DNA of 64,000 nt, taken from the NCBI GenBank assembly GCA_002354555.1, contig DELT01000099.1:10660-74659 (forward strand), in the 5' to 3' direction. The DNA is from Methylophaga sp. UBA2689 (GTDB lineage Bacteria > Pseudomonadota > Gammaproteobacteria > Nitrosococcales > Methylophagaceae). Numbering within the stretch: the first letter of the stretch is position 1; the number at the start of each line of letters is the position of its first letter. Made by a program: the position numbers and the translations under genes. The notes under the pieces were generated by a model, which saw only the letters and a list, made by a program, of their open reading frames with translations, was not told where the DNA came from and searched no databases. Positions 1-8,074 of this stretch are shown here, in pieces.

Positions 1-2022
1 ATCAAAGGGGAAGAACAAACCGAGGCACTTCGTCGCCGTCTGCGCGCCATGGAGCGTGACGGACAAATCCTGCGTAATCGCAAAAATGCTTACGGCATTG
101 TCTCTAAAATGAATCTGGTCAGTGGCCGCGTAATGGGGCATCCTGAAGGCTTTGGCTTTTTAATTCCTGATGAAGGCGGTGAGGATTTATTTCTCAGCGA
201 ACGTGAAATGCGAGTTGTTTTGCATGGTGATCGTGCGTTAGCTCGTGTCAGCGGTACCGATCGCCGGGGACGTAGAGAAGGCGCGATTGTTGAAATAGTT
301 AAACGTGCCAACCAGACTGTGGTCGGTCGGTTGCAGGAAGACGCCGGTCTTTATTATCTAATTCCGCATAACCGTCGCATCAGTCAGGATATTATGATTC
401 CTGTTCCCGACTTAATGGATGCCAAAGACGGACAAATTGTCGAAGCAGAAATTACTGAACATCCGAATAAGCATCGCTCGCCTTTAGGCAAAATTGTTAC
501 TGTATTAGGCGACCATATGGCGCCCGGTATGGAAATCGATATTGCACTTCGCAGCTTTGAACTGCCGCATGTCTGGTCTCCAAAAGCGTTGGCTCAGGCT
601 GAAAGTTTTGGTGAAACCATTCCTCAGGATGCTATTCATGATCGTCTGGACTTACGCGAATTGCCGCTGGTCACAATAGATGGTTCAGATGCGCGTGACT
701 TTGACGATGCAGTTTATGCAGAAAAACTGGACTCAGGTAACTGGCGTTTGTGGGTGGCTATTGCTGACGTTTCCTATTACGTGAAACCTGAAGATAATCT
801 CGATAAAGATGCCCAGGAACGCGCCACTTCAGTGTACTTTCCAAGTCAGGTCATTCCGATGTTGCCTGAAGCATTATCCAATGGCTTGTGTTCATTAAAT
901 CCAGAGGTTGATCGTTTATGCATGGCCTGCGAAATGATCATCAATCAGGACGGTGAAATTGAATCCTACAAATTTCACCAAGCAGTAATGAACTCCAAGG
1001 CACGGCTGATTTACGAACAGGTTGCCAGCATCTTGCAAGAAAATGATAGCGAATTACGCAATCAATATGCCCATGTACTTCCGGGGCTGGAAACCATGTA
1101 TGAATTGTTTCATGTCATGCTCAAAGCACGCGAAAAACGTGGGGCAATTGATTTTGAAATGACCGAAACACAATTTATGTTTGATGAGAATCGGAAAATT
1201 TCCTCAATCGAACCTCGTCAACGTAATGATGCCCATCGGTTAATTGAAGAATTCATGATTGCGGCCAACGTCGCAGCAGCAAAATATTTGCTCGCCAGCA
1301 AACTGCCGGTTTTATACCGTGTTCATGAAGTGCCATCGGTTGAAAAACTATCTGCCTTACGTGAATTTTTAGGTGAGTTAGGATTGTTTTTAGGTGGTGG
1401 AGATGAGCCTGAGCCCGGCCACTATGCCTCTTTATTGAAAACAGTCAGCAAACGCCCTGATGGACATTTGTTGCAAACAGTTATGTTACGCAGTATGAAA
1501 CAAGCGGTTTATTCTCCTGAAAATGTGGGTCACTTTGGGCTGGGTCTCGAAGCTTATGCACATTTCACGTCACCGATTCGACGCTATCCGGATTTGTTAG
1601 TGCATCGTGCGATCAAGCATGCTATTACTAAACAGAAAAAGGCCACCTGGCATTATTCGGAAGAAGCCATGGTGCAACTTGGTGAACATTGTTCAATGGC
1701 CAGCCGTAGAGCTGATGAAGCAACGCGTGATGTTGCTGACTGGCTCAAGTGTGAATACATGCGTGATCGTGTTGGTGAAGTTCATGAAGGTGTTATCAGC
1801 GGTGTGACTGGTTTTGGTTTATTCGTGGAACTGAGTGATATCTACATTGAAGGTCTGGTTCATGTCACTGCACTGAAAAATGATTACTATCAGTTTGATG
1901 CCAGCGGCCATCGCTTAATGGGTGAAAAATCACGCAAATCCTATCGTCTGGGCGATTCCATTAAAGTTAAAGTGGTACGAGTAGACCTGGATGAAAAGAA
2001 AATCGATCTGGATCTGGCATAA
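1..2022 (+). CDS. rnr: Ribonuclease R (3' part, 5' end outside window)
   Basis: Processive 3'-5' exoribonuclease of the RNB/RNase II family, which degrades structured RNA in the cytoplasm. The reading frame is open from the first base (IKGEEQTEALRRRLRAMERD), typical of the segment just before the first cold-shock domain, so the start and the N-terminal helix-turn-helix lie upstream; ATG at 49 is internal. Seen in order: CSD with GHPEGFGFLIPD, a second OB fold, the RNB catalytic core with the metal-binding TIDGSDARDFDDAV, and a C-terminal S1 domain (GVISGVTGFGLFVELSD). The protein stops directly after S1 (KKIDLDLA), so it lacks the long Lys-rich tail of E. coli RNase R. The next gene on this strand is a tRNA; rlmB, often found after rnr, is absent here. 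Confidence 0.96.
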   Translation: MKGEEQTEALRRRLRAMERDGQILRNRKNAYGIVSKMNLVSGRVMGHPEGFGFLIPDEGGEDLFLSEREMRVVLHGDRALARVSGTDRRGRREGAIVEIVKRANQTVVGRLQEDAGLYYLIPHNRRISQDIMIPVPDLMDAKDGQIVEAEITEHPNKHRSPLGKIVTVLGDHMAPGMEIDIALRSFELPHVWSPKALAQAESFGETIPQDAIHDRLDLRELPLVTIDGSDARDFDDAVYAEKLDSGNWRLWVAIADVSYYVKPEDNLDKDAQERATSVYFPSQVIPMLPEALSNGLCSLNPEVDRLCMACEMIINQDGEIESYKFHQAVMNSKARLIYEQVASILQENDSELRNQYAHVLPGLETMYELFHVMLKAREKRGAIDFEMTETQFMFDENRKISSIEPRQRNDAHRLIEEFMIAANVAAAKYLLASKLPVLYRVHEVPSVEKLSALREFLGELGLFLGGGDEPEPGHYASLLKTVSKRPDGHLLQTVMLRSMKQAVYSPENVGHFGLGLEAYAHFTSPIRRYPDLLVHRAIKHAITKQKKATWHYSEEAMVQLGEHCSMASRRADEATRDVADWLKCEYMRDRVGEVHEGVISGVTGFGLFVELSDIYIEGLVHVTALKNDYYQFDASGHRLMGEKSRKSYRLGDSIKVKVVRVDLDEKKIDLDLA

Positions 2023-2044
2023 CATAGATTGTTTATTTAGAGTT

Positions 2045-2087
2045 ACCACTGTGGTTAGTTTAAAATTACCAGCTCAGTGGTGGTTTT
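2045..2087 (+). terminator. Probable rnr terminator
   Basis: Inverted repeat ACCACTG (2045-2051) / CAGTGGT (2075-2081), with an inner TGGT/ACCA pairing, followed by GGTTTT. It lies 23 bases after the rnr stop. The loop is large and the T tract short, so this is a moderate call. Confidence 0.45.
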
Positions 2088-2207
2088 GAATGATAAACGG
2101 GCCCCGGGGCTCAATTTCCCTTGACCAGAAAAATAAAGGCAGTACAATTGTCGACTTCCTGAAGGTCACCCAGCTAATTTCGAGTGATTTTCTGAATAGA
2201 TTTCTGT

Positions 2208-2284
2208 GGTGAGTGTAGCTCAGTTGGTAGAGCCCCGGATTGTGATTCCGGTGGTCGTGGGTTCGAGCCCCATCACTCACCCCA
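2208..2284 (+). tRNA. tRNA-His (GTG)
   Basis: Cloverleaf with acceptor stem GTGAGTG/CACTCAC, D arm GCTCAGTTGGTAGAGC, anticodon stem CCGGA/TCCGG around loop TTGTGAT (anticodon GTG at 2242-2244) and T arm GTGGGTTCGAGCCCCAT. The extra G(-1) at 2208 faces C73 at 2281, the identity mark of tRNA-His. CCA is encoded at 2282-2284. Confidence 0.97.
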
Positions 2285-2407
2285 CTTTTTGAAATCGACT
2301 ATTTACCTCATCACATTGAAAGTAAATAACCGATTCAGCATTATTTTTTTAACAGGTGATTCAGGCTTGCATGCCCCCCACACTGTTTGTATAATGCGCC
2401 TCTTGTT

Positions 2408-2483
<76 letters not shown>

Positions 2484-2495
2484 TATATATAACAA

Positions 2496-2530
2496 AGCCT
2501 CAGAAGTTTTTAGCTTCGGAGGCTTTTTTA
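2496..2530 (+). terminator. Terminator after tRNA-Thr
   Basis: Stem AGCCTC-a-GAAG / CTTC-g-GAGGCT followed by a T tract (TTTTTTATT), 13 bases after the tRNA CCA end. Intrinsic terminator of the tRNA transcript. Confidence 0.85.
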
Positions 2531-2942
2531 TTTGTTTACTACATTTGAGATTTTCCTTCTCTTACTACCAAGTTTTTATTGTATTTGTAGCTTCAGAAAA
2601 TCCAATGGGGCGTCTTTTTTCAGCACTGACAGTCTCTGCTCATGAGTTTTAAGTTTTAGAGAGTGGAGTTAAATCCAATTAAACTTAGCGAAACATGAGA
2701 AACTTTTGCCTTTAACATCAACGGTGTTAACACATCCCAGTCATGGTATTCGTGCAATTGTGACATCATCTGCTTCGAATAACTGACATTTTCTCTTTGC
2801 ATCACAGGTTGACTCTGGAATTTTGTTTGGCTGTTCAATTATCCGAACTTGGTTACCAACCAACGGTATGCTGGGCAACAGACTTTTTCCTTACATGATT
2901 ACTATCATATAAATTTACAGTGGTTATTAGAGATGTTTATCT
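2531..2942. other. Gene-free interval
   Basis: About 410 bases between the tRNA terminator and the stop of the PAS-GGDEF-EAL gene. It holds only one short reading frame (2656-2838, minus) without a clear ribosome binding site or recognisable protein features. No tRNA, strong hairpin or repeat was seen. Confidence 0.5.
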
Positions 2943-5009
2943 CTAACGTAAATTATTTACTAAATTAATCAGATTTTTATAACCTTCTTCTATCTCTTCG
3001 AATGCAATCATTGCCGACGTTATGTCACCACACTGATGCAGAACATGTGTATTAGCGATTGAGTTTAATAGCGTTGTATAGTGGTTTTCCAATTGCCCCA
3101 GCAGGTGTGCTTCGATAAATTGAATGCTCTTTGCCTTTTTCAACCAAAATCCGCAATGACTATGTGCTGAGACAATTAATGGAAAATTACTATTGGTTTT
3201 AGCGTGGATATTGTTTTTTAAAAATTCATGCTCTATTTCGAGAAAATGTATAAATAATCTGAGTTGGGAAGTTTTTAAGGAATCATTTTTCTTATTTTCA
3301 ATAACAATCAGTTCTTGTATGGAAAAATTGCAAGCCCATTCCAATACACTTTCTGCTGGCATTGGTCGCGCGATAGCATAACCCTGTGCAATTTTACACC
3401 CCATACATAAAAGAATCTGAGCGTGTTTAAACGACTCAACGCCTTCAGCAATAACTTCGATGTTAAATGAGTTGGCAAGAGAAATGACACTTTCGACAAT
3501 TTTATAGTCATCTGCATCATTGAGCATATTCCGAACAAAAGATTGATCTATCTTGATAGTTTTTATGGGAAGTGTTCTTATGTGGCTAAGCGAAGAATAT
3601 CCTGTTCCAAAATCATCCAAAGCCATTGAGATATCTAATTTTTCCTTACATTCAGCAATAACAGTCTGAATTGAAGATAATTCATCAAGCGCATGGCTCT
3701 CCAGTATTTCAATTTGAAAAAAACTCAAATCAAGTCCGGGAAACTCATTACATATTATCTCCAGACTTTTTATAAATGAGCTTCTTGCAAGATGATAAGC
3801 AGACAGATTGACACTTACACGTAGTTTTAATCCATAGTTATGCCAAGTCGAAAGACATTTCAAAGCTTCTTTTATCACATACTGTCCCAGCAAAACCTCG
3901 ACATCGGACTCATTTATTGAAGGCAAAAACTCAATTGGCGATAAAAGACCCTTTGAAGGATGCTGCCAACGGACCAACGCTTCAAAACCAATTATTTCGC
4001 CGGATGTCATATCTATCTTGGGCTGAAAGAACAATCGCAACTGCTCTTCGTTTATCGCTGATAAGACTTCAACATGGCTGAAAGAACTTTTTGAGACTTC
4101 TTTTACTTTTTCAGTATCTCCATACATTAAAAATGCTGATTTACCTGCATTTTTTATCTGATAAAGAGTTTGATCAGCGTGTTCAATCAGAGAATCCAGA
4201 GATCCTTTATCGAAAGGATACAGCGTGTAGCCAATCGAAGCCCCTATATATATTTTATGTCCATCAACAAGATCATAAGGTTGACTCACTGTATTTAATA
4301 GTTTTTGGAGTATTCCATCACAATCCGACCGGCTATGAATCTCACTCAATAAAATGACAAACTCATCACCGCCATATCTCGATATTGTATCTTCCTGTCT
4401 AAGCTGGGATTTTATTCTATCGGCCAACTCAACCAGAAGCTGATCTCCAATGTTATGGCCATAAGTATCATTTACTGGTTTGAAGTCATCCAGGTCCAAA
4501 AAGCAAACCGCCAACATTTCATGATTTCGATTTGCTTTAGCAACAGCCTGATTAAACCGATCTCCCAGCAAGTGCCTGTTAGGTAACCCGGTAAGTGCAT
4601 CGTAATGGGCTAATTTTTCAAGACTTGTGTGATGTTCTTTCATTTTGGTTATATCAGACATCATTCCCAAATAATGCACAGTGTCAGTACCCGGTATGTT
4701 GACTTTATTTACACTTAAAAGCTCTGCATAGAAAGTTCCGTCTTTTTTTCTATTCCATACTTCACCTTCCCAACGCCCATTTTCTTCAATAGTCAGCCAC
4801 ATGTCCTTATAAAAGTTTTTATCCTGCCGACCGGAGCTTAGAATACTCGGGTTGTTTCCAATCAATTCTTGTTCTGTAAAACCGCTTATCCGACAAAAAG
4901 CATCATTACAAACAAGAATGCGAGCTTTATCATCGGTAATAATCATGCCTTCCTGAGCCTTGTTAAATAGCTCCATCAACAGAAAATCTAGATTGCTTAA
5001 ATCAAACAT
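2943..5009 (-). CDS. PAS-GGDEF-EAL protein with C-terminal CZB-like zinc domain
   Basis: Predicted cytoplasmic bifunctional c-di-GMP enzyme of 688 aa. PAS with PAC at about 10-130; GGDEF at about 135-300 with RYGGDEF near 213 and an RxxD inhibitory site (RQED); EAL at about 320-560 with the catalytic set kept (EALVRW, NLSAYHL, EILES, ALDDFGTG, IKIDQSF, EGVES). The last 120 residues contain HSHCGFWLKK and further spaced His, resembling the chemoreceptor zinc-binding (CZB) domain. There are no membrane segments. The start lies 36 bases after the chemoreceptor stop, so the two are probably co-transcribed. It closely matches the protein at 47264-49420 in domain order and wording. Which activity dominates cannot be read from sequence; Zn2+ control is inferred. 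Confidence 0.88.
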   Translation of the reverse strand: MFDLSNLDFLLMELFNKAQEGMIITDDKARILVCNDAFCRISGFTEQELIGNNPSILSSGRQDKNFYKDMWLTIEENGRWEGEVWNRKKDGTFYAELLSVNKVNIPGTDTVHYLGMMSDITKMKEHHTSLEKLAHYDALTGLPNRHLLGDRFNQAVAKANRNHEMLAVCFLDLDDFKPVNDTYGHNIGDQLLVELADRIKSQLRQEDTISRYGGDEFVILLSEIHSRSDCDGILQKLLNTVSQPYDLVDGHKIYIGASIGYTLYPFDKGSLDSLIEHADQTLYQIKNAGKSAFLMYGDTEKVKEVSKSSFSHVEVLSAINEEQLRLFFQPKIDMTSGEIIGFEALVRWQHPSKGLLSPIEFLPSINESDVEVLLGQYVIKEALKCLSTWHNYGLKLRVSVNLSAYHLARSSFIKSLEIICNEFPGLDLSFFQIEILESHALDELSSIQTVIAECKEKLDISMALDDFGTGYSSLSHIRTLPIKTIKIDQSFVRNMLNDADDYKIVESVISLANSFNIEVIAEGVESFKHAQILLCMGCKIAQGYAIARPMPAESVLEWACNFSIQELIVIENKKNDSLKTSQLRLFIHFLEIEHEFLKNNIHAKTNSNFPLIVSAHSHCGFWLKKAKSIQFIEAHLLGQLENHYTTLLNSIANTHVLHQCGDITSAMIAFEEIEEGYKNLINLVNNLR

Positions 5010-5045
5010 AATTTACTCCAAACTACTTAATCCCTCGTTTTATGC

Positions 5046-6626
5046 TTATGAATTAGTTTGTTTGGCCCAAAATTGAGCGGCCAGGGATTCAAAGTTTGTT
5101 GTTAAGGACATCATGTGTGAACTGATGGAAACAGTGTTATCTGCCTCTCTGACGTTATTGCCCGACGAATCTCTTATGTTATGAATACTCTTACTAATTT
5201 CTTCAGCCACGGCACTCTGTTGCTCAACTGCAGAAGCGATTTGTGTGGTCATATCATTAATTTTCTGGATCACATCCAGAATATTTGCAAAAGAACTGAC
5301 TGTATCCTGATTATGACCGACACAGGTATCTGCCTGTTTCAACCCCTCATTCATCGCCTTAACAGCGGTAGAGGAATTATTTTGAAGCTTCTCAACCATC
5401 ACGCGAATCTCTTCTGTAGAAGTTCGTGTTCTACTGGCAAGGGAGCGAACTTCATCGGCAACCACAGCAAATCCGCGTCCAGCATCGCCCGCTCTTGCTG
5501 CCTCAATTGCAGCATTTAAAGCGAGTAAATTGGTTTGCTCAGAAATTTCATTGATTACGTCCAGCACAATGGCAATATCGTTACTGCTTTTTTCCAGTGC
5601 TTTGATCGTTTCTGATGCTTGCTCGACACCGCCTCGCAATGTCTGCATCAAATCAACGCTAATTTGCACCACCTTCTTGCCATTTTCAACTTCCTCAACC
5701 CCTTTATTGGCTATTAAAGTACTGTTTTGAGCATTCCTCGAAACCTCCTGAATACTCGCAGACATTTCGTTTATTGCCGCTGCAATCTGTTCTGTCTCAT
5801 TGAATTGTTGCTCGGCATATCCTTTTGAAGCTTTAATAGCCCCACCTAAAGTATAAGTATTTGAGCCCATTGTAGCGGCGCTGTCGGCAACACGACCGAT
5901 TAAACCTGCTGTTTCAGACTCGAGAAACTTCATGGCCAGTGCAATATCACCAAGCTCATCACGCCTTCCACTATAGACATATCTGGCCACAGGATCATGT
6001 ATGGTTTTACGCGCATTGGTAACAATGACTTTTAAGGGTGATAGCAGGATATAAACCCCACCTAGTGAAACACTGATACACAAAAGTGAAATGAGAGTAA
6101 TGAATAACCAGCTTTGAAGTAACAGGCTTGCTAAAATCTGGATCATCATTGGCAGAACTATTAATGCAGCAATTTTGAAAATTATAGATAGAGAGTTTTT
6201 AAGTTCTGCAGTCTTTTTCCCTGTGCGAAGCTTTTCGTAAATTCGGGAAGCACGATCCACATGTTCTCTTTTGGGCTTTCTTCTTATTGACTGGTATTCC
6301 CGTGTTCCATCGTCTTTTGTTATCGGGGTAACGTAGGCATCAACCCAGTAGTGATTTCCATTTTTGCAACGATTTTTGACCATTCCCATCCAGGACTTAT
6401 CAGATTTAACTTTTCCCCACAAAGCAGCAAAGGCAGCAGGTGGCATATCGGGATGCCTTACTACATTATGATTTTTGCCTACCAATTCCTCTTCAGTAAA
6501 ACCACTAATATCAACAAAGTCCTGATTGACATAAGTAATAATTCCCTTACTATTTGTAGTGGTAAGTATATTTGCATCACTTTTGTATGATTCTTCTACT
6601 TGTGTAACTGGTTCGTTAATCTTCAT
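5046..6626 (-). CDS. PAS-containing methyl-accepting chemotaxis protein (Aer-like)
   Basis: Energy/redox-taxis receptor that signals to CheA/CheW, 526 aa. N-terminal PAS (about 15-115) of the Aer type, with [21 protein letters not shown] and [13 protein letters not shown]; two close transmembrane helices at about 150-200 with almost no periplasmic loop; a HAMP-like linker ([24 protein letters not shown]); then the signalling hairpin with [21 protein letters not shown] and [15 protein letters not shown]. Aer from E. coli has 506 aa and the same layout, with FAD in PAS. No C-terminal CheR pentapeptide is seen (ends [10 protein letters not shown]). It is divergent from the LysR gene by 82 bases and likely heads an operon with the GGDEF-EAL gene. 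Confidence 0.92.
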   Translation of the reverse strand: MKINEPVTQVEESYKSDANILTTTNSKGIITYVNQDFVDISGFTEEELVGKNHNVVRHPDMPPAAFAALWGKVKSDKSWMGMVKNRCKNGNHYWVDAYVTPITKDDGTREYQSIRRKPKREHVDRASRIYEKLRTGKKTAELKNSLSIIFKIAALIVLPMMIQILASLLLQSWLFITLISLLCISVSLGGVYILLSPLKVIVTNARKTIHDPVARYVYSGRRDELGDIALAMKFLESETAGLIGRVADSAATMGSNTYTLGGAIKASKGYAEQQFNETEQIAAAINEMSASIQEVSRNAQNSTLIANKGVEEVENGKKVVQISVDLMQTLRGGVEQASETIKALEKSSNDIAIVLDVINEISEQTNLLALNAAIEAARAGDAGRGFAVVADEVRSLASRTRTSTEEIRVMVEKLQNNSSTAVKAMNEGLKQADTCVGHNQDTVSSFANILDVIQKINDMTTQIASAVEQQSAVAEEISKSIHNIRDSSGNNVREADNTVSISSHMMSLTTNFESLAAQFWAKQTNS

Positions 6627-6708
6627 AACTTTTGGCCTTTAGCGTGGAAAGCATATTTAACTACTCGCAAGGCTATATTTAGTTTAAACAATAGGTCTAA
6701 TACCAAAA

Positions 6709-7593
6709 ATGAATCAACGTATAACAAAAAACTATCAGTTCAACTATGACCTGAAACAGTTACGGGCTTTTCTTGAAGTTGCTAAAGTAAAAAGCTTTAG
6801 TAAAGCAGCAGAGAATTTGTTTATTTCTCAACCGGCAATTTCAAGAAAAATTTCTCAGCTTGAGGAGGCATTGAACTGCCAACTTTTCATTAGAGAAAAC
6901 AATACCGTTACATTAACACCAGCAGGCGAAGAACTTAGAAATAAATTACCTAAGATTTTTGACAATCTAACAGGCATAACTGAGTCACTCAACTCTCTAA
7001 CAATATATAACAAATTAAAAATAGGTTATACATGTGCTGCAATGAGTAGTTTTTTACCCAACTTGATACGCAAAACTACAGATAAACTTCCAGGATATGA
7101 ATTAATTTTTTCTGAAGACAATACAACAGGGTTAATTAATAAGGTACTTGAAAATAATATCCATTGCGCATTTATTATGGCGCAACCAAAACACGAAAAC
7201 CTGATAACAATAAATATCCGGTCCGAATCCATGGGCTTGATGATACCGGATAATCATCCTCTTAATTCACTGAATGAAATACCACTTGAATTACTCAAGC
7301 AGGAAACGATAATTCTTTTTCCCAGACCTCAAAACCCCAGCTTATATGACCATATACTGGAACATTTTCATAACAAAAAATTTATGCCAAAAGCTATAAG
7401 AGAGGCGGATAGTTGCAATGCAATATTTGGTTTTGTTGCTGCGGAAACTGGTGTTGCCTTTATAGCAGAATCGATGGCAGGACTTTGCATGAAAGGTACG
7501 ATTTATAAGCCAATTTCTCAACCGGGTCCTGAAATTAAATTCAGCTTCATATCCAATAAATTTTTTCTTGAAGACTGGCATTTAACTTTTTAA
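6709..7593 (+). CDS. LysR-family transcriptional regulator
   Basis: LysR-type DNA-binding regulator of 294 aa. N-terminal winged helix-turn-helix at about 14-75 (LKQLRAFLEVAKVKSFSKAA, then ISQPAISRKISQLEEAL), followed by a two-lobed periplasmic-binding-like effector domain to about 290. AT-rich codon use compared with most of the window. It is divergent from the chemoreceptor operon, so control of that operon is plausible because LysR regulators often act on the divergent neighbour. The effector is unknown. The start ATG is at 6709; upstream in-frame sequence offers no better choice. Confidence 0.9.
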   Translation: MNQRITKNYQFNYDLKQLRAFLEVAKVKSFSKAAENLFISQPAISRKISQLEEALNCQLFIRENNTVTLTPAGEELRNKLPKIFDNLTGITESLNSLTIYNKLKIGYTCAAMSSFLPNLIRKTTDKLPGYELIFSEDNTTGLINKVLENNIHCAFIMAQPKHENLITINIRSESMGLMIPDNHPLNSLNEIPLELLKQETIILFPRPQNPSLYDHILEHFHNKKFMPKAIREADSCNAIFGFVAAETGVAFIAESMAGLCMKGTIYKPISQPGPEIKFSFISNKFFLEDWHLTF

Positions 7594-8074
7594 CGTTTAA
7601 TTTCTGAAAACTATTGTGACGATTCTTCTTTCTACCAAAACCAGATAGATACATCCTTTATCATTCAGAATAACCTTTAACCTTAAACTAATATTTGTTC
7701 AGTATAGAAGGATGTTAAATATAAATAGTTTTTTCAAAATAAAAACGGCTACTATTATTAAAATAAATTGAATAAAAATTACAATTTAAAAATCTAAATT
7801 AATTACATTTTTTTATAACAACCAAATTTTCATATTTATTTAAAAAACTAAATCATTAAACACATATCACCAAATCAAATATAGCGACGATTATTTCAGT
7901 TAATTATTTATAAGCAAAAAAGCCCAATCTACCACTTTTGGGTTATTAGCAGCGATAAGTATCAATAGCATTACCTCAGATAAGTATTAACCTTGTAATA
8001 TATGCAAATATTTTTTAAGGGAAAAATGTAGTATGGCATCTGTCACATGTTGACGGCTGGCTGCATGTAAATAA
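7594..8074. other. AT-rich gene-free interval
   Basis: 480 bases of clearly lower GC than its surroundings, with long A and T tracts (7730-7900). No coding frame with a plausible start was seen on either strand. It contains a leftward-pointing terminator-like hairpin at 7916-7944. It presumably holds the promoter of the CHASE-GGDEF gene; AT-rich DNA of this kind is a typical H-NS-like target, which is inference. Confidence 0.6.
7916..7944 (-). terminator. Orphan terminator-like hairpin on the minus strand
   Basis: Read on the minus strand: AACCCAA, a 10-base loop, TTGGGCT and then a run of T. No annotated minus-strand gene ends here; the flanking genes are both on the plus strand. Confidence 0.4.

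Noticed and set aside
2656..2838. 60-codon frame on the minus strand after the tRNAs
   Set aside because: No ribosome binding site, no recognisable domain and unclear codon pattern; treated as non-coding.
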